Notes under the pieces: model-generated
The model's database searches: none
What the model was told of the DNA's origin: nothing
The model's input: the letters and a program-made list of their open reading frames with translations, nothing else
Shown: positions 11,013 through 22,309 of the stretch, piece by piece
Layout: each line of letters starts with the position of its first letter
Numbering within the stretch: position 1 is the stretch's first letter
Made by a program: the position numbers and the translations under genes
Assembly (NCBI GenBank): GCA_951213105.1
Contig: OX578153.1
Span: 58,662,520 to 58,726,519, forward strand
From: Amaurobius ferox
Lineage: Eukaryota > Arthropoda > Arachnida > Araneae > Amaurobiidae
Length of the DNA: 64,000 bases
Reading direction: 5' to 3'

Positions 11013-11416
11013 TCTGAATATACCATGAAGTGATTTATGATGACTCAGAATATACCATGAAGAATATACCATGATACAGAATATACCGTGAATATACCAT
11101 GAAGTGATTCATGGTGATTTAGAATATACCATGAAGACTATACCATGATTCAGAATACACCGTGAATATACCATGAAGTGATTAATGAGGATTCGCAATA
11201 CAGCATAAATATACCATGAAGTGATTAATGAGGATTCAGAATACACCGTGAATATACCATGAAGTGTTTCATAGGGATTCAGAATATACCATGAAGAATA
11301 TATCTTGGTTCAGAATATACCGTGAATATACCATGAAAAGATTCATGGTGATTTAGAATATACCATGAAGAATATACCTTGATTCAGACTATACCATAAA
11401 GTGATTCAAAGTGTAC
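11013..11416 (+). repeat. Minisatellite, GAATATACCATGAAG core
   Basis: About 400 bp of recurring GAATATACCATGAAG, GTGATTCATGGTGATT and CAGAATATACCGT segments in variable order, giving an irregular higher-order array of about 50-60 bp blocks. There are no unique spacers, so it is not a CRISPR array. Confidence 0.9.
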
Positions 11417-11468
11417 CATTTTTTCACTCTCCTTATGACTCCTTTTTTTTTTCACTCTCCTTATGACG

Positions 11469-11518
11469 ACCGGCCGTCCAAATTGCTGATCATGTCCCGG
11501 AACGAGTCTGGGCTTTCG
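11469..11518 (+). mobile_element. Solo SINE tail (50 bp) with target duplication
   Basis: Starts ACCGGCCGTCCAAATTG and ends ACGAGTCTGGGCTTTCG, matching the terminal ~60 bp of the SINE at 11679-11968. The flanks 11454-11468 and 11519-11533 are 15 bp direct repeats with two mismatches, consistent with insertion of an extremely truncated copy. Confidence 0.7.
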
Positions 11519-11678
11519 ACTCTCCCTGTGACGAATTTTAAAATTCAAATTAATCAAATAAATAAGTGTTTATATTTATTTGTTTATAATAGTTCGTTTA
11601 TATTTCACAATTAAATCAAGGAAATAATTATATTTAAACAGGTATTTTAATATTGCTTTTTTATATCATGTGTTTGGT

Positions 11679-11968
11679 TGTTGTTGATGTTGAAACCCAG
11701 ACCGTCCGACCTACCAGAAAGGTGTAAGGTAACTGTTTGGACGGTCGGGAAGTGCCACCCAATTTAGACCGGAACCCAGTGGGGGAGGCATCCACAGGGA
11801 CCGTACCCTCCTTCCCCTACCACCAACCTCTCAGAAGGACTTTCGGACCCACATGTTTAACGTGATCGTACTCCGCATGAACACGGCGGCAGTTTTGGCA
11901 GTGGCTGGAATCGAACCCGGGCCTACCGAGTGCAACTCCAGCGCGCTAACCAATGGGCTACCGCGCCC
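11679..11968 (-). mobile_element. Full-length tRNA-derived SINE
   Basis: A complete 290 bp copy. It is flanked by a perfect 15 bp target duplication, TATCATGTGTTTGGT, at 11664-11678 and 11969-11983. Minus-strand order: GGGCGCGGTAGCCC head with A box (TAGCCCATTGG) and B box (GGTTCGATTCC), which form an internal pol III promoter; a body with CCTCCCCCACTGGGTTCCGG; then a 3' hairpin in which GACCGTCC pairs with GGACGGTC; and a short CAACATCAACAACA tail. SINEs have no coding capacity and depend on a partner LINE, probably recognising the 3' hairpin/tail (inference). Related copies: 15936-17352, 30815-31055 and 51958-52245. Confidence 0.93.
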
Positions 11969-12119
11969 TATCATGTGTTTGGTATAAAAGTTCTAAAGTT
12001 CGTCGTTGCAGCATAAAAACTACCACCTATCGTCATTCAGCAATGCAATTAAATATGATAAATATCATTTTTGGTGTAAATAATACCTATGGTTAGGGTA
12101 TTCGTGGCATAAATCGAAG

Positions 12120-13040
12120 TGCTATGAAAAATGCAAATACTTTGGGCACTTATATCTCAGAATCTAATAAAAATATAAAAAAAAAATTCTTATTTCGTCA
12201 GAATAGGGAATTTATAAATATACAAAAATACTTTTAATATTTTAATATTTATTTTTTCGAAAATTAAAAGTTTTTGCCTCCCTTTCCTGACTTTCACTCG
12301 TAATATCTTCCAAACTATAAGAGATAGATATAAATAGCAAGCGACAAAATTTTCAGTAAGAATTCCAATTTCCAGAACTATAATTATTCTCTTCTTTTAC
12401 AAAACGAGAACGATCCAGATCTATAATTTTTCTCTTTTTTTACGATTTTCGAGAAATCGTTTTATCAGGTTAAAGAAGAAGATTTTTAAAGTTTATAATG
12501 CTTAATACAATACTCGAACACTAAAGGTATAAATAGCAATTTGTAGCCCTTCAAAAACTCTAAAAAGTTGTGTAATTGGATTTCAGGTCGAGTTCTTAAT
12601 TTTTGTTTACAGTGGTAATAATTTCGATACTTTAATATTTTGATTTGTTAAAATTTTCCAATGTGAAGGAAAACTGTAACATCTATATATCAGGTGTGTT
12701 GCTGCTCAATGTATTATGTGATATTAGTGTACAAGCACGAAATGGTTTGTTTCAAGGGGATATGCAAGCGAATTGCTCTTGAGGATTTTGAAAATGTTCA
12801 ATGATTGCTGAGGTTAGGAGAGAAGAAATATAAATATAAAATTCTACTTCGTATGTATGCAGGTTTATAGATTCACTTGAATTTTAAATTTTGTCAGAGA
12901 TATTGTAAAAGTTTAGTTTATATACCGCCAAACAAGTTAGTAAAATAGTTTGATATTTTGATTTGAAATGTATGGTCGGAGGTTCCAGATGAAATCGGAT
13001 TGAAAACTAGAAGTTATGGACATTTTCGAGTACTTGCAAA
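12120..13040 (+). repeat. Dispersed repeat family I, copy 1 (without satellite)
   Basis: Direct homologue of 49540-51690. Shared: CTTATATCTC, the ATATCTTC.AAAC block, AGATATAAA.AG.AAG.GACAAAA, and a right end with AAGTTAGTAAAATAGTTTGATATTTT then CCAGATGAA (quoted in part). This copy lacks the ~1.05 kb satellite in the other one. Confidence 0.75.
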
Positions 13041-13044
13041 AATA

Positions 13045-13719
13045 CAAAAGAAATACAAAATTTAAATTTTTATACGGCCCCCATACAAAACAATTCCAAT
13101 GAGTTAAATGTGCCTCACACACTAATAAGGTGATGTACAAAATTTCAGAATTTTATCATAAAAAGTCCCAGAGATATGTTTAAACAAAGTTGGTGAGGGA
13201 TTAATCACAAATCAAAATGTAAATGTTTACAACAGTGCAAATGACGCAACGCAGAAATGCAAATAATATCTGTTTCTTATCTTTAATGGATCTTTGGCAT
13301 GGATGGAAAACATTTTGAACAAGCTTTGTAATATTTCTGTAAAGTTATTATTTCTATACAGTGTAGATACTTTTGCACCAATAAATAGCAAAATTATTAT
13401 TTATTTATGTAATCATTGTTTTCTTTCGTAATTTGTGTATGAAATTTGAAAAGTGGTGTAAGTCAGCATTTTTGTCTTTTCATATCTTTGGGACTTTTTA
13501 TGATGAAATGCTGAAATTTTGTACATCACCTTATTAGTGTATGAGGCACATTTTACTCATTGGAAATGTTTTCATACTAGGGCCGTATAAAAATTTAAAT
13601 TTTGTATTTCTTAAGATTTAATTCCCTTAAAAATTTTAAACGATTTCATAAAATTCTGTACCTTTTCTTACGCAACTGTGTAATTTATTATATATGCCTA
13701 AGATCAATATTCAAGGAAT
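13045..13719 (-). mobile_element. Fold-back MITE, copy B (inverted, both ends truncated)
   Basis: Compared with copy A, the order of the central landmarks is reversed (GGTGAGGGATTAATCACAAA precedes CATGGATGGAAAACATTTTG), so it lies on the minus strand. The outer ~145 bp of one arm and the last ~30 bp of the other are missing, and about 60 bp around the GATCATGTCGGCAG centre is deleted. Confidence 0.85.
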
Positions 13720-14465
13720 ATATATAATATATATATTCTTATTCCTTTTTATTACATTGTATTCTCCTATAAATACTTAGCCACACGATGGTATGTTTGA
13801 TTATATTTGATTTCTTATATATCTAATCTATTTTATATTTTCTTCTATGTCGGGCCATGTGCGTTATTTCTGTGATACAATTTACAGTAATGCACACAGA
13901 AACGTAGAATCCGCATTAACGAAACATGTATGGCCCTTGAAAACGTACATGGTTTCGGAAATGCTTTTCACTTTATTAAATTTCAAAAAAAAATTTGGCA
14001 GTTAGATAAAGCCTAGCTTATCTTGCAAAACAATGTTTCTGTTTTGCAACTTTTCATCTTTAAACATATTTCTTGCATTTACACCATGTATGTTTATGCA
14101 GGGAACAAGGGGATTAGTACCTTAAGTACCTGCATTACATATATGATTTATATCAATACTTTCATCTTAATGTGTTGTACAAAATTTATTCACCCCTCTG
14201 TACCACGTGCAGTTCTTATTCCATTTGTTAACTTCTATATAGAACAAGGAAAAAGGGGTATTTTATACCAATTTAGTACCTGTTTTATTTATAATGTTTT
14301 CTTATCATGTTTTTTAAAAACATTCAACGGATTATCGTATAGTATTTTTGATGTCACATTTACATTTCAGTCCGTCTTCCTTTCACTTATGCTATACAGA
14401 GCATTTTCTATTAATGATCAATCTCAGGTATGTAATATATAATACAAGTAAAATAAAATTTCTTC

Positions 14466-14467
<2 letters not shown>
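13720..14467. other. Unassigned AT-rich sequence
   Basis: A 139-codon plus frame at 14023-14442 (Phe/Ile/Cys/Tyr-rich) has no recognised domain and I do not call it a gene. It spans two diverged copies of a GGGGATTAGTACCTTAAG / TTTAGTACCTGTTTTA segment, which suggests a repeat. Confidence 0.35.

Positions 14468-14503
<36 letters not shown>
14468..14503. repeat. (TA)n microsatellite
   Basis: About 17 TA units directly left of family D copy 2. Confidence 0.95.
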
Positions 14504-14504
<1 letters not shown>

Positions 14505-14704
14505 AATGTCAAAAAACAGTAATTATCAATGTACAAATAGTACTAAATCAAATTCAAGACATAACAGCGCAATGCAGCTAGTTAATGTCGAGAAAAAATA
14601 ACAAGTCAAAAATTGCAAGAAATGGAATAAAGTGAAAAAGACCAACAGGGCATATATAAAAGGCCTAGAGGGATGGCGACCCCTAGTTCCCGGTTACAAG
14701 TCGA
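14504..14704. repeat. Dispersed repeat family D, copy 2
   Basis: Direct repeat of 8195-8390, again abutting (TA)n on its left and ending in ACAAGTCGAC on its right. The near-palindromic CTAGAGGGATGGCGACCCCT segment recurs. Confidence 0.8.
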
Positions 14705-14933
14705 CTTTTTACACCTTAGGAAACACTCCCGGAGCCATATATCACCTGTGGTCCTAATTCAGAATAACGTCAAAGTAGAAGACGCAAATCACACAAGAAC
14801 GTGCATCCGTAGACGGCAATGCCTCCATAAAGAAATAAAAGGTTTAAAAAGAGATATATTTGAATTAAAACCTCGAATTACAATAATAAATAAAATACCT
14901 GAACAATTCCAATCATCCTACCAAAGCACCTAA
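14673..14933 (+). CDS. Unrecognised 86-codon open frame after family D
   Basis: Starts inside the right end of family D copy 2 (MATPSSRLQVDF) and continues through a basic, less AT-rich stretch (TCIRRRQCLHKEIKGLKRD). Composition differs from its surroundings. I do not recognise a domain. It could be a fragment of a retroelement ORF1 or chance. No start-site or splice evidence is visible. Confidence 0.2.
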   Translation: MATPSSRLQVDFLHLRKHSRSHISPVVLIQNNVKVEDANHTRTCIRRRQCLHKEIKGLKRDIFELKPRITIINKIPEQFQSSYQST

Positions 14934-15101
14934 ACCTTCGATAAGACCAACTCATAATCTCGCTCAGGAACGTTGCCATTTATTACATGTAAACAACTGT
15001 GTTGCCAAAGTCTTTTTGAAATGCATCCATAAATTTACTGTACACAACATTGTAACACTGTCTTATAAAAAGAAAAGGATAACTTTGCGTTAAAGCTTCC
15101 T

Positions 15102-15762
15102 TCTATATAATAAAAGGCAATGTCTGTGTGTGTGTGTGTCTGTCTGTCTTATACACTATACGTTTCGCGACCGCGCGTCGGAGAGCTACGAAATTTGGCA
15201 ATCGGAGACCTGGGGGGGAGGGAAGGGGACACATGAAAACCGATTTTTAAAATTTTAATTATTTTTTTATTTATTTAATGTTTTATGCGATTTCGACCGT
15301 TTTTTGCCCTTTTTGCCCTTTTTTCTCCACGATCCAGACATCGTAGAAAAAAATAAATTACACCATCGGAAAGAGCAGAGAATTTCGAGTAAAAATATAT
15401 CAATTTCAAATCTGAATTTCGATTTCTAATATTTTTTAAAGATTTTAAAACAAAACTCACTTTTGGCTCAAAAAATCAATTTTTTGTTTTTAAATTCTCG
15501 CATCGTGAAAAGTACTCATAATTTCGACTAATAATTTACATTTTTAGAAAGCTGAAATATCTGACATTCTTACAAGTCTAATGTGGTCCAGAAATAATGA
15601 AAATTGCCTTCAGGATGGCAATTTTAAAGACGCCATGATTTTAAATTTCTCGGCGTTCCGTTCGTTTCTCCCCCGTTGAAGCAGGGAAGGTGGTGGGTGG
15701 GGACGTCAAGGTGGAGGTGACGTCACGGTTCTGAATAGAGCGCCTTTGCTCTATATAAATTA
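15102..15762 (+). mobile_element. Helitron-like or related non-autonomous element (family J)
   Basis: Begins TCTATATAATAAAAGGCAAT followed by a TGTG/CTGT microsatellite, the same start as the Helitrons at 22216-30144 (TCTATATATATA...AAAATCTGTCTG). A box with GAGCTACGAAATTTGGCAA follows. Near the proposed right end there is a hairpin, AGAGC-GCCTTT-GCTCT (15737-15752). A CTRR terminus was not found, so the right boundary is uncertain. Confidence 0.45.
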
Positions 15763-15935
15763 TTATATTTATATTTTAAATGATGGGACGATCTGGATTT
15801 TTTAAATGTATATTTTAACTTTTGGATATTTTAAATGGATATTTTAATTTTATGGATATTTTAAATGATAGAACAATGAAACAATGGAATGAGGATGATG
15901 GAATTAAGCATATGGTCATTTTAAATTGCAAATTA

Positions 15936-17352
15936 GCCGCGGGAAGTTAGCGGTAGGCCCGGGTTCGATTCCCGCCACTGCCAAAACTGCCGCCGTGTTT
16001 ACGTGGAATACGATCACGTTAAATATGTGGGTCCGTAAGTCCTTCCGAGAGGTTGGTGGTAGGGGAAGGAGGATACGGCCCCTGTGGATGCCTCCCCCAC
16101 TGGGTTCCCGTATAAATTGGGTGAATATGTAGAAAGTTATGGAGATTGTCGCGGAGGGCGCGGCAGCCCAGTGGTTAGCGCGCGGGAATTGCACTCAGTA
16201 GGCCAGGGTTCGATTCCCGCCACTGCCAAAACTTACGCCACGTTCACGCAGAGTACGATCACGTTAAACATGTGGGTTCGTGAGTCCTTCCGAGAGGTTG
16301 GTGGTAGGGGAAGGAGGGTACGGTCTAAATTGGGTGAATAAAAAGAAAGTTATGGAGATTGTCGCGGAGGGCGAAGTAGCCCAGTGGTTAGCGCGCGGGA
16401 ATTGCACGCGGTAGGCCCGGGTTCGATTTCCGCCACTGACATGGAGTACGATCACGTTAAACATATGGGTCCGTATGTTTTTCCGAGAGGTTGGTGGTAG
16501 GGGAAGGAGGGTACGTTCCCTGTGGATGCCTCCCCCACTGGGTTCCGGTCTAAATTGGGTGGCACATCCTGGCCGTCCAACCAGTTACCAGGCCCGGGTT
16601 CGATTCCCAAAATTGCCGCCGTGTTTACGCGGAGTACGAGCACGTTAAACATGTGGGTCCGTGAGTCCTTCCGAGAAGTTGGTGGTAGGGGAAGGAGGGT
16701 ACGGTCTAAATTGGATGAATAAAAAGAAAGTTATGGAGATTGTCGCGTAGGGCAAAGTAGCCCAATGGTTAGCGCGCGGAAATTGCACTCGGTAGGCCCG
16801 GGTTCGATTCCCAAAATTGCCGCCGTGTTTACGCGGAGTACGATCACGTTAAACATGTGGGTCTGTAAGTCCTTCCGAGAGGTTGGTGGTAGGGGAAGAA
16901 GGGTACGGTCCCTGTGGATGCTTCTCCCACTTGGTTCCGGTCTAAATTGGGTGAATAAAAAATAAGTTATGAAGAATATCGCGGAGGGTGAAGTACCCCA
17001 GTGGTTAGTGCGCGGGATTTGCACTTGGTAGGCCCGGGTTCGATTCCCAAAATTGCCGAATAAAAATAAAGTTATGGAGATTGTCGCGGATGGCACGGTA
17101 GCCCAGTGGTTAGCGCGCGGGAATTTCACTCGGTAGGCCCGGGTTCGATTCCCGCCATTGCCAAAACTGCAGCCGTGTTCACGCGGAGTACGATCACGTT
17201 AAACGTGTGGGACTGCAAGTCCTTCCGAGAGGTTTGTGGTAGGGGAAGGAGGGTACGGTCTCTTTGGATGCCTCCCCCATTGGGTTCCGGTCTAAATTGT
17301 GTGGCACTTCCTGGCCTTCCAAGCAGTTACCTTACACCTTTCTGGTAGGTCG
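15936..17352 (+). mobile_element. Tandem array of about seven truncated tRNA-SINE units
   Basis: Repeated tRNA-like heads (A box AGCCCAGTGG, B box GGTTCGATTCC) occur with B boxes near 15962, 16208, 16420, 16598, 16801, 17038 and 17143. Each is followed by part of the SINE body (GAGGTTGGTGGTAGGGGAAG), and several units are joined by the same linker, GAATAAAAAGAAAGTTATGG then AGATTGTCGCGGAGGGCG. Only the last unit reaches the hairpin tail (CCTGGCC...CAGTTACC..ACACCTTTCTGG). A shared linker means the array grew by tandem duplication, not by independent insertions. Overlapping 60-130 codon frames here are not genes. Confidence 0.85.
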
Positions 17353-17379
17353 CGCCAACGAGTTTGCCACGGTCAGAAT

Positions 17380-17871
17380 TTTCAAGGGTAGCGAACAGGC
17401 TGGTCGCCAAAGGCGGCTAGTTATAAATAAAGTATCATGTCCAATCCGATCCTCTTTAAAAGAATGCATACGTGCACTACGCTTAAAATGATTAATTAGA
17501 ATATTACGAAATATCTTAATACTTAAATTAGAATGCCAATTGATAATGTAATGTATCTTGAACTTGTATTGACGTCTTTTGTCGTAAATTGTATAATACG
17601 TAGACATGTTTTTTGCAAAATGTATACGAATATCCAGAAAATTAATTTCCTTTGACTTTTCTGCGATATTTTCGATCAGAGTTAAATCGGCTGGATAGAA
17701 TCCGAAATCAAACATGACACCTATATTTTCTTGTGCAAAAATATATGACATTTCTTGTGCAAAAATATATTTTCTTGTGACTTTTGAGGGTAGAGAAACC
17801 TTTTTATTCAGAAGATACAGAAATCTAATTGGACAATGCAAAGATGGGGTAGGGAAGCTACAAATGTCCAT
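17380..17871 (-). pseudogene. Possible reverse-transcriptase C-terminal fragment
   Basis: The minus frame 17332-17871 encodes ADLTLIENIAEKSKEINFLD followed by IRIHFAKNMSTYYTIYDKRR, then FKIHYIINWHSNLS. A FLDI.I...YDKR...FKI order resembles the region behind the catalytic domain of some invertebrate RT-type proteins, but I cannot assign a clade and no YxDD motif is present here. A short internal duplication (KYIFAQEMSYIFAQEN) lies upstream. The last ~20 residues read into the SINE array. Either a truncated RT remnant or chance; uncertain. Confidence 0.3.
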
Positions 17872-18119
17872 TCTTCAAGTGTGTTGTTGTGTGTGTGCAA
17901 ACAAACTGATAACAAAAAGGTTGTGATATATAATTGAGGGCTGTGGAATGGTGGGGAGGGACGGCCCCTTAAGCAACAATAAAAAAGAAATGTGGGCAGA
18001 TAAGAGCTTCCCAGAAGTGATAACAACAACAAAGGAATACCCCTGGGGATCAAAAACAAAAGATAATCCATGGGGATAGATAAGAAAGATCAAAAGTGGT
18101 AGGTTACTTCCTTTATGCA
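17872..18119. other. Unassigned sequence
   Basis: Nothing recognised. Short Ser/Leu-rich minus frames have no domain. Confidence 0.3.
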
Positions 18120-18310
18120 AACCCCAATTTTAAGGAACTTGTCCAACTTAGTAATGTAAACAGCGTCCAACTTCCAAGATAGACAGGTGTCCAAGTTAGA
18201 CGGTATTATATACATGTCAAAACATAGGAATTCGTTCCGTTCCACTGAATTGTGTCCAAGATAGACAGGTGTCCAACATATAGAGGTGTCCAACTTTACA
18301 GGTTTTACTG
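18120..18310 (-). mobile_element. Possible pogo/Tigger-like terminus
   Basis: The reverse complement of the right edge reads CAGTAAAACCTGTAAAGTTG then GACACCT..., resembling pogo/Tigger-type ends (CAGT-AACCT-start, from family knowledge). The motif GTGTCCAA recurs four times in the stretch. A second matching terminus was not found, so this may be a solo end. Confidence 0.35.
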
Positions 18311-18311
18311 T

Positions 18312-18342
18312 ATATATATATATATATATACATATATATCTG
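18312..18342. repeat. (TA)n microsatellite
   Basis: TA run with a single C interruption. Confidence 0.9.
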
Positions 18343-19127
18343 AGGTAGGAGCGCCTATTGAAATTTTCCCTGTTATTATCTTCCAACGGTAGTAATACGT
18401 TACTTGTGAAATGTTATGTGACGAATACATTTTGTTACTTATCTGACAATTTAATATTTTGCCCTTTTGTTTGAAGAGTTATTCAATATCGACACATCGA
18501 AGTAACACTTAGATTGTGCAGCTTAGAGATAATAACAGCAACCTATAAAGATTTGTAACTTTATAAATCTAAACCAGTTGCGATTTCTAATGTGCTGGAA
18601 CGACCCTAAATCATCTCCGTTACAGAGAATTACCTCAGAATTATTCCATAAGTTCATTAAACGTCGCAAAAGTCATTTACGGACACACGTCATTGATTCA
18701 TAAACAAGAAAAAAAAATGGCGCTTTGTTGATTAAGAATTCCATAGTTCCTGATCGCGCAATTATTTTTAATGGTAAACTGCCGGGGGAAACAATGGCAC
18801 TTTTCCGTTGTATTCCAAAATGGCGAAAGTAACGACTTGGAATAATGAGTTGAGATAAAACCAATCCTGTTTCAGTCCATTAGTCTGAATCTACCAGCCT
18901 TCGAACATGATGTCACCGTTTGTTTCAGGGAATTGAACCAAATGGTGAAAGGCGAATTTTAATTTGATTGCACTTTATTAATATCGACGTGTGTTTCAGT
19001 TGTTGTTGCGTACCCTTGCTTTTGATCTCCTATTTTCAGATGTTTCTACAAAAAAAAATTAAACATACGATCTTTCTTCTTCAAAAAATTTTTAAAAATA
19101 ATTTTTAAAATCCTATAATTACTTTCT
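18343..19127. other. Unassigned sequence
   Basis: No gene, repeat or TIR recognised. Confidence 0.3.
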
Positions 19128-20168
19128 CTACATGGATAGTATAATCTATAAAGAAAGTATTGTGAGAAGATCGAGATTTCGATGGAAGAGCACGTTTCAG
19201 GCATCCCTGAGCTCCCTGACTATTTTTGAAGCGATGTCTGTGTGTATGTATGTATGTTGGTGTGTGTGTGTGTGTGTGTGTGTGTTATTGTGTATGTGTA
19301 CCAGTGAGTCTGTAGAAGCGATATCTCACTAACGAATGGAACGATTCGAAAAAAATTTGTACAATTATTACAATAAGTGAATACTGAATTGTGAAGTGAA
19401 TATCCTATTGATTTTAAAAGCGAATGTTCGCCCTCCCCCCTCCCTTCAATTTTCGAATAAACATTTTTGTAGAAACACAACATCTATAATTATGTTACAT
19501 TAATAACCATTTCTGAAGTACTTTTTCAATAGGAAACGAATGATGTCTACTTCAGAACGCTAGCATGAACCGATAGTATGTTTTCAGATACATTTATTGA
19601 AAATGCTACATAAAATTAAAATAAGCAGAAAGTATCTTTAAATAAGTTAATTTTAGCGATAAATTTAGCAAAATATTGCTAATTTAGTGACTTCTTTTAA
19701 TGTCGCCAAATTAACAAAAATGCCACCAAAATTGATCATAATTCAATGCTTTCTAATGTTTAAAGTCGTTTAATAAATAGACCCCTGCTTAGCGGATGCT
19801 TGCAATATTTCTAATTATTAAATTAGATTTGTGCTAAATATCAGTTAAAATTTTGGGTACTTTGAAATAGATTTATACATTGTCATCCAGAAAAGCGACA
19901 ATGTTAATGTATAACTCAACGTTGAAAACATTTTGTAATCGAGCTTATACATCATTTGTAGGCTGTGAAAGATGTTGAAGACCCAGACTGTCCGACTCTT
20001 GCGTAGACTTGAGCAGCTGTTTGGACGGCCGGACTGTGAAGTGAGGACTTTGAGGTGATGTCTGTGGTATGTATGTATACTAGTGTGTGCGTGTGTGTAA
20101 TGTGAAAGATGTGAAGTTATTGTATTATATAGAGAAAGTCATGTGCTGTTCACATCAGACTTTTTTAA
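19128..20168 (+). repeat. Dispersed family E, copy E1
   Basis: Starts with AAGAAAGTATTGTGAGAAGA and AGAGCACGTTTCAGGCATCC, then a TGTG microsatellite and the box GATATCTCACTAACGAATGG. Ends with GTCATGTGCTGTTCACATCA. The middle carries the TTGGC/GCCAAATT module. It contains a solo SINE tail at 19974-20032. Other copies: 34391-35312 (-), 44391-45198 (-), 46333-47238 and 53000-53660. Confidence 0.75.
19974..20032 (-). mobile_element. Solo SINE tail with short target duplication
   Basis: About 60 bp starting TTGAAGACCCAGACTGTCCG and ending TTTGGACGGCCGGA, matching the SINE 3' hairpin region. CTGTGAA occurs directly on both sides (7 bp). Confidence 0.65.
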
Positions 20169-21650
20169 TTCTATTTTTACTTTCACTTCATAGTATAATG
20201 TTGAAGTACCGCCTTAAGATAGCGTCGAAAATTCCAGTTCAAATATTCGATGAATTTGCACATTCGCATAAGTCATTCATATCTTATACCCCTTTACAGT
20301 GATTCGAATACTATATCCTATATACAGGGCTCCTAGGATAGAGTAACCAGTGTTATCAGAAGACATAAAACACCTCAAAAAAGCAGAATCGAATAAACAA
20401 TCCAAGGTAAGTCATTTACTTAACAAAATACTTTGAAGATTACCAATGTTAAACCAGAAGAATTGAAAAACATAAATAAGAGAACAATATAATGAAAACC
20501 GATGAAAAATAACATCAGAAAACGCATGCAACCCTTAACTTTTCAAACGTTCTTTTCAATAAGTAACATAGCAACTGTGTACGAAAAGGTTATTTGTGCA
20601 CATTTGCCTATAACTACATCCCGAAACTACAGTTACAATAAAACAAGAATGGAAGAAATTTAACCATAATTAAAGATTATTTTATTGAACATTTTTACTT
20701 CCTCATCTCGTGTTAAAATGATAATCAAAATCTCTAACCGTTGTTACTCACATATGCTTAATTTCTAATCAATTTTAAGCTAACAATTTCCGATAAATAG
20801 CGGAAGGTTATCAGTTTTCAGTTTACAAAATGATTCAGTCATTGAATGCAGGGCGCCATCTGTTGATGACAGGCAGAAACTTCTTCCATTTATCAAACTG
20901 TGGGCAGCTTAGTGATAATGCATTAAAAGACATCCGACAACTATTAATTACCAAAAGACTGATTATGCTCGATTCTTTTCTCTTGGTGAAATGTTACGAT
21001 GAAAGAATTGGAGAAATTTCAATGGTGGGATTGTGCACGCTTTTCATTCAGTCATATTCAGTGGCGTTTTGGGAGACAATTTTTAAAAAATGATTTCGTT
21101 CCATGATAAGCTTTTCAACTTTTGAGTAAGAATGCAATATATTTACACAGTATGGAATAGAATGTATCATTTTGAATATTTATTTCAATTTTAAACAATA
21201 TACTTTCAGCGTGGGTCAAAGAAAATGATATTTCCTTTTCCTGGAGTATATGTTGTAAGGTCACAATAACCAGTTTGCTATCAATAGAACCCGGATTTCG
21301 CCCTATTTACCTATTTTCTCCTGACTACAGAATCGTTGGATTCTGTATCCATTTCAGGCTCTAAGGGGTCCACTAACCAAATTCTATAGTGCCTATAAAT
21401 GCCTATTTTGTGGGTCAGTGCCTATAACTGCCTTTTTTGTGGGTTACTGCCTATAAATACCAATTTTAAGATTTGTGTCTATGCCTATGCTAAGAGTTTA
21501 ACCAAATTTTTATTTATTTTTCCCGCTTTTATTGGGAGCAAAAACTTTGCCTTACTATTTCTTTTAGTAAAAAAATTTTGACGTATATATATATTTCTCA
21601 GTTTTTGTAATAGACAGAGCTTAAAGAATGATAGCAACACCTTCATAGCA
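20169..21650. other. Unassigned sequence with a short internal repeat
   Basis: Mostly unrecognised. At 21388-21470 the phrase GCCTATAAATGCCTATTTTG recurs about three times in degenerate form. An 87-codon frame at 20830-21093 has no familiar domain. Confidence 0.35.
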
Positions 21651-21651
21651 A

Positions 21652-21740
21652 CTTGGATTCAGCAACACATTCTGAAGGAGGTTGAGAGTTCTTGGGGGGA
21701 AGTTGGTGGTTGGGGATTCGTTGGAAGATTTTTCTTTCTG
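21652..21740 (+). repeat. Dispersed repeat family Q, fragment 1
   Basis: TTGGATTCAGCA.CA.ATTCTG then AAGGAGGTTGA, shared with 30670-30810, 60628-60720 and, more weakly, 63553-63750. Confidence 0.5.
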
Positions 21741-21812
21741 CTCTTTTCCTAATTCAGATTCAAAACTTTTTATTTACTCGAAACGTGTATTTTGCAAGAT
21801 TGACTATATATA

Positions 21813-22215
21813 CAGGGTGTCCTAAAAACATTAACCTCGGCTTTCATTCCTTAAATATTGATCTTAAACATATATAATAAATTACAAAGTTGCGTAAAAA
21901 CAGGTGCAGAATTTTATGAAATCGATTAAAATTTTCAAGGGAATTAAATTTTAAGAAATACAAAATTTAAATTTTTATACTGTCCCCGTACAAAACATTT
22001 CCTATGAATAAAATGTGCCCCATACACTAATAATGTGATGTACAATATTTCAGCATTTTATCATAAAAAATCCCAGAGATATGAAAAGACAAAAATGCTG
22101 ACTTAAACCACTTTTCGATGCATCGACATGGGTTCTCACAAGGAAAAAATCATGTCGGCAGATCGCGTTTCAGGGGTCATACACAAATTACGAAAGAAAA
22201 CAATGATTACATAAA
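21813..22215 (+). mobile_element. Fold-back MITE copy C, left part
   Basis: Starts CAGGGTGTCCTAAAAACATT after a TA and follows copy A closely as far as CAATGATTACATAAA, where the Helitron cluster begins. With 30145-30650 it totals about 909 bp, against 911 bp for copy A. Confidence 0.92.
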
Positions 22216-22271
22216 TCTATATATATAAATCTACATAAATAAAAATAAATCTATATAAATAAAAATGAAAA

Positions 22272-22309
<38 letters not shown>

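Noticed and set aside
11013..11416. Considered as a CRISPR-like array
   Set aside because: Eukaryotic context, no constant repeat with unique spacers; blocks vary in order as in a minisatellite.
13431..13460. Copy B of the MITE initially read as direct orientation
   Set aside because: The arms are inverted repeats and mislead; the order of the unpaired central landmarks shows it is inverted.
14023..14442. 139-codon frame as a membrane protein gene
   Set aside because: Hydrophobicity comes from T-rich DNA, no recognisable domain, overlaps locally repeated sequence.
15936..17352. Considered as a cluster of tRNA genes
   Set aside because: A and B boxes are present but acceptor and anticodon stems do not close, and each head continues into SINE body.
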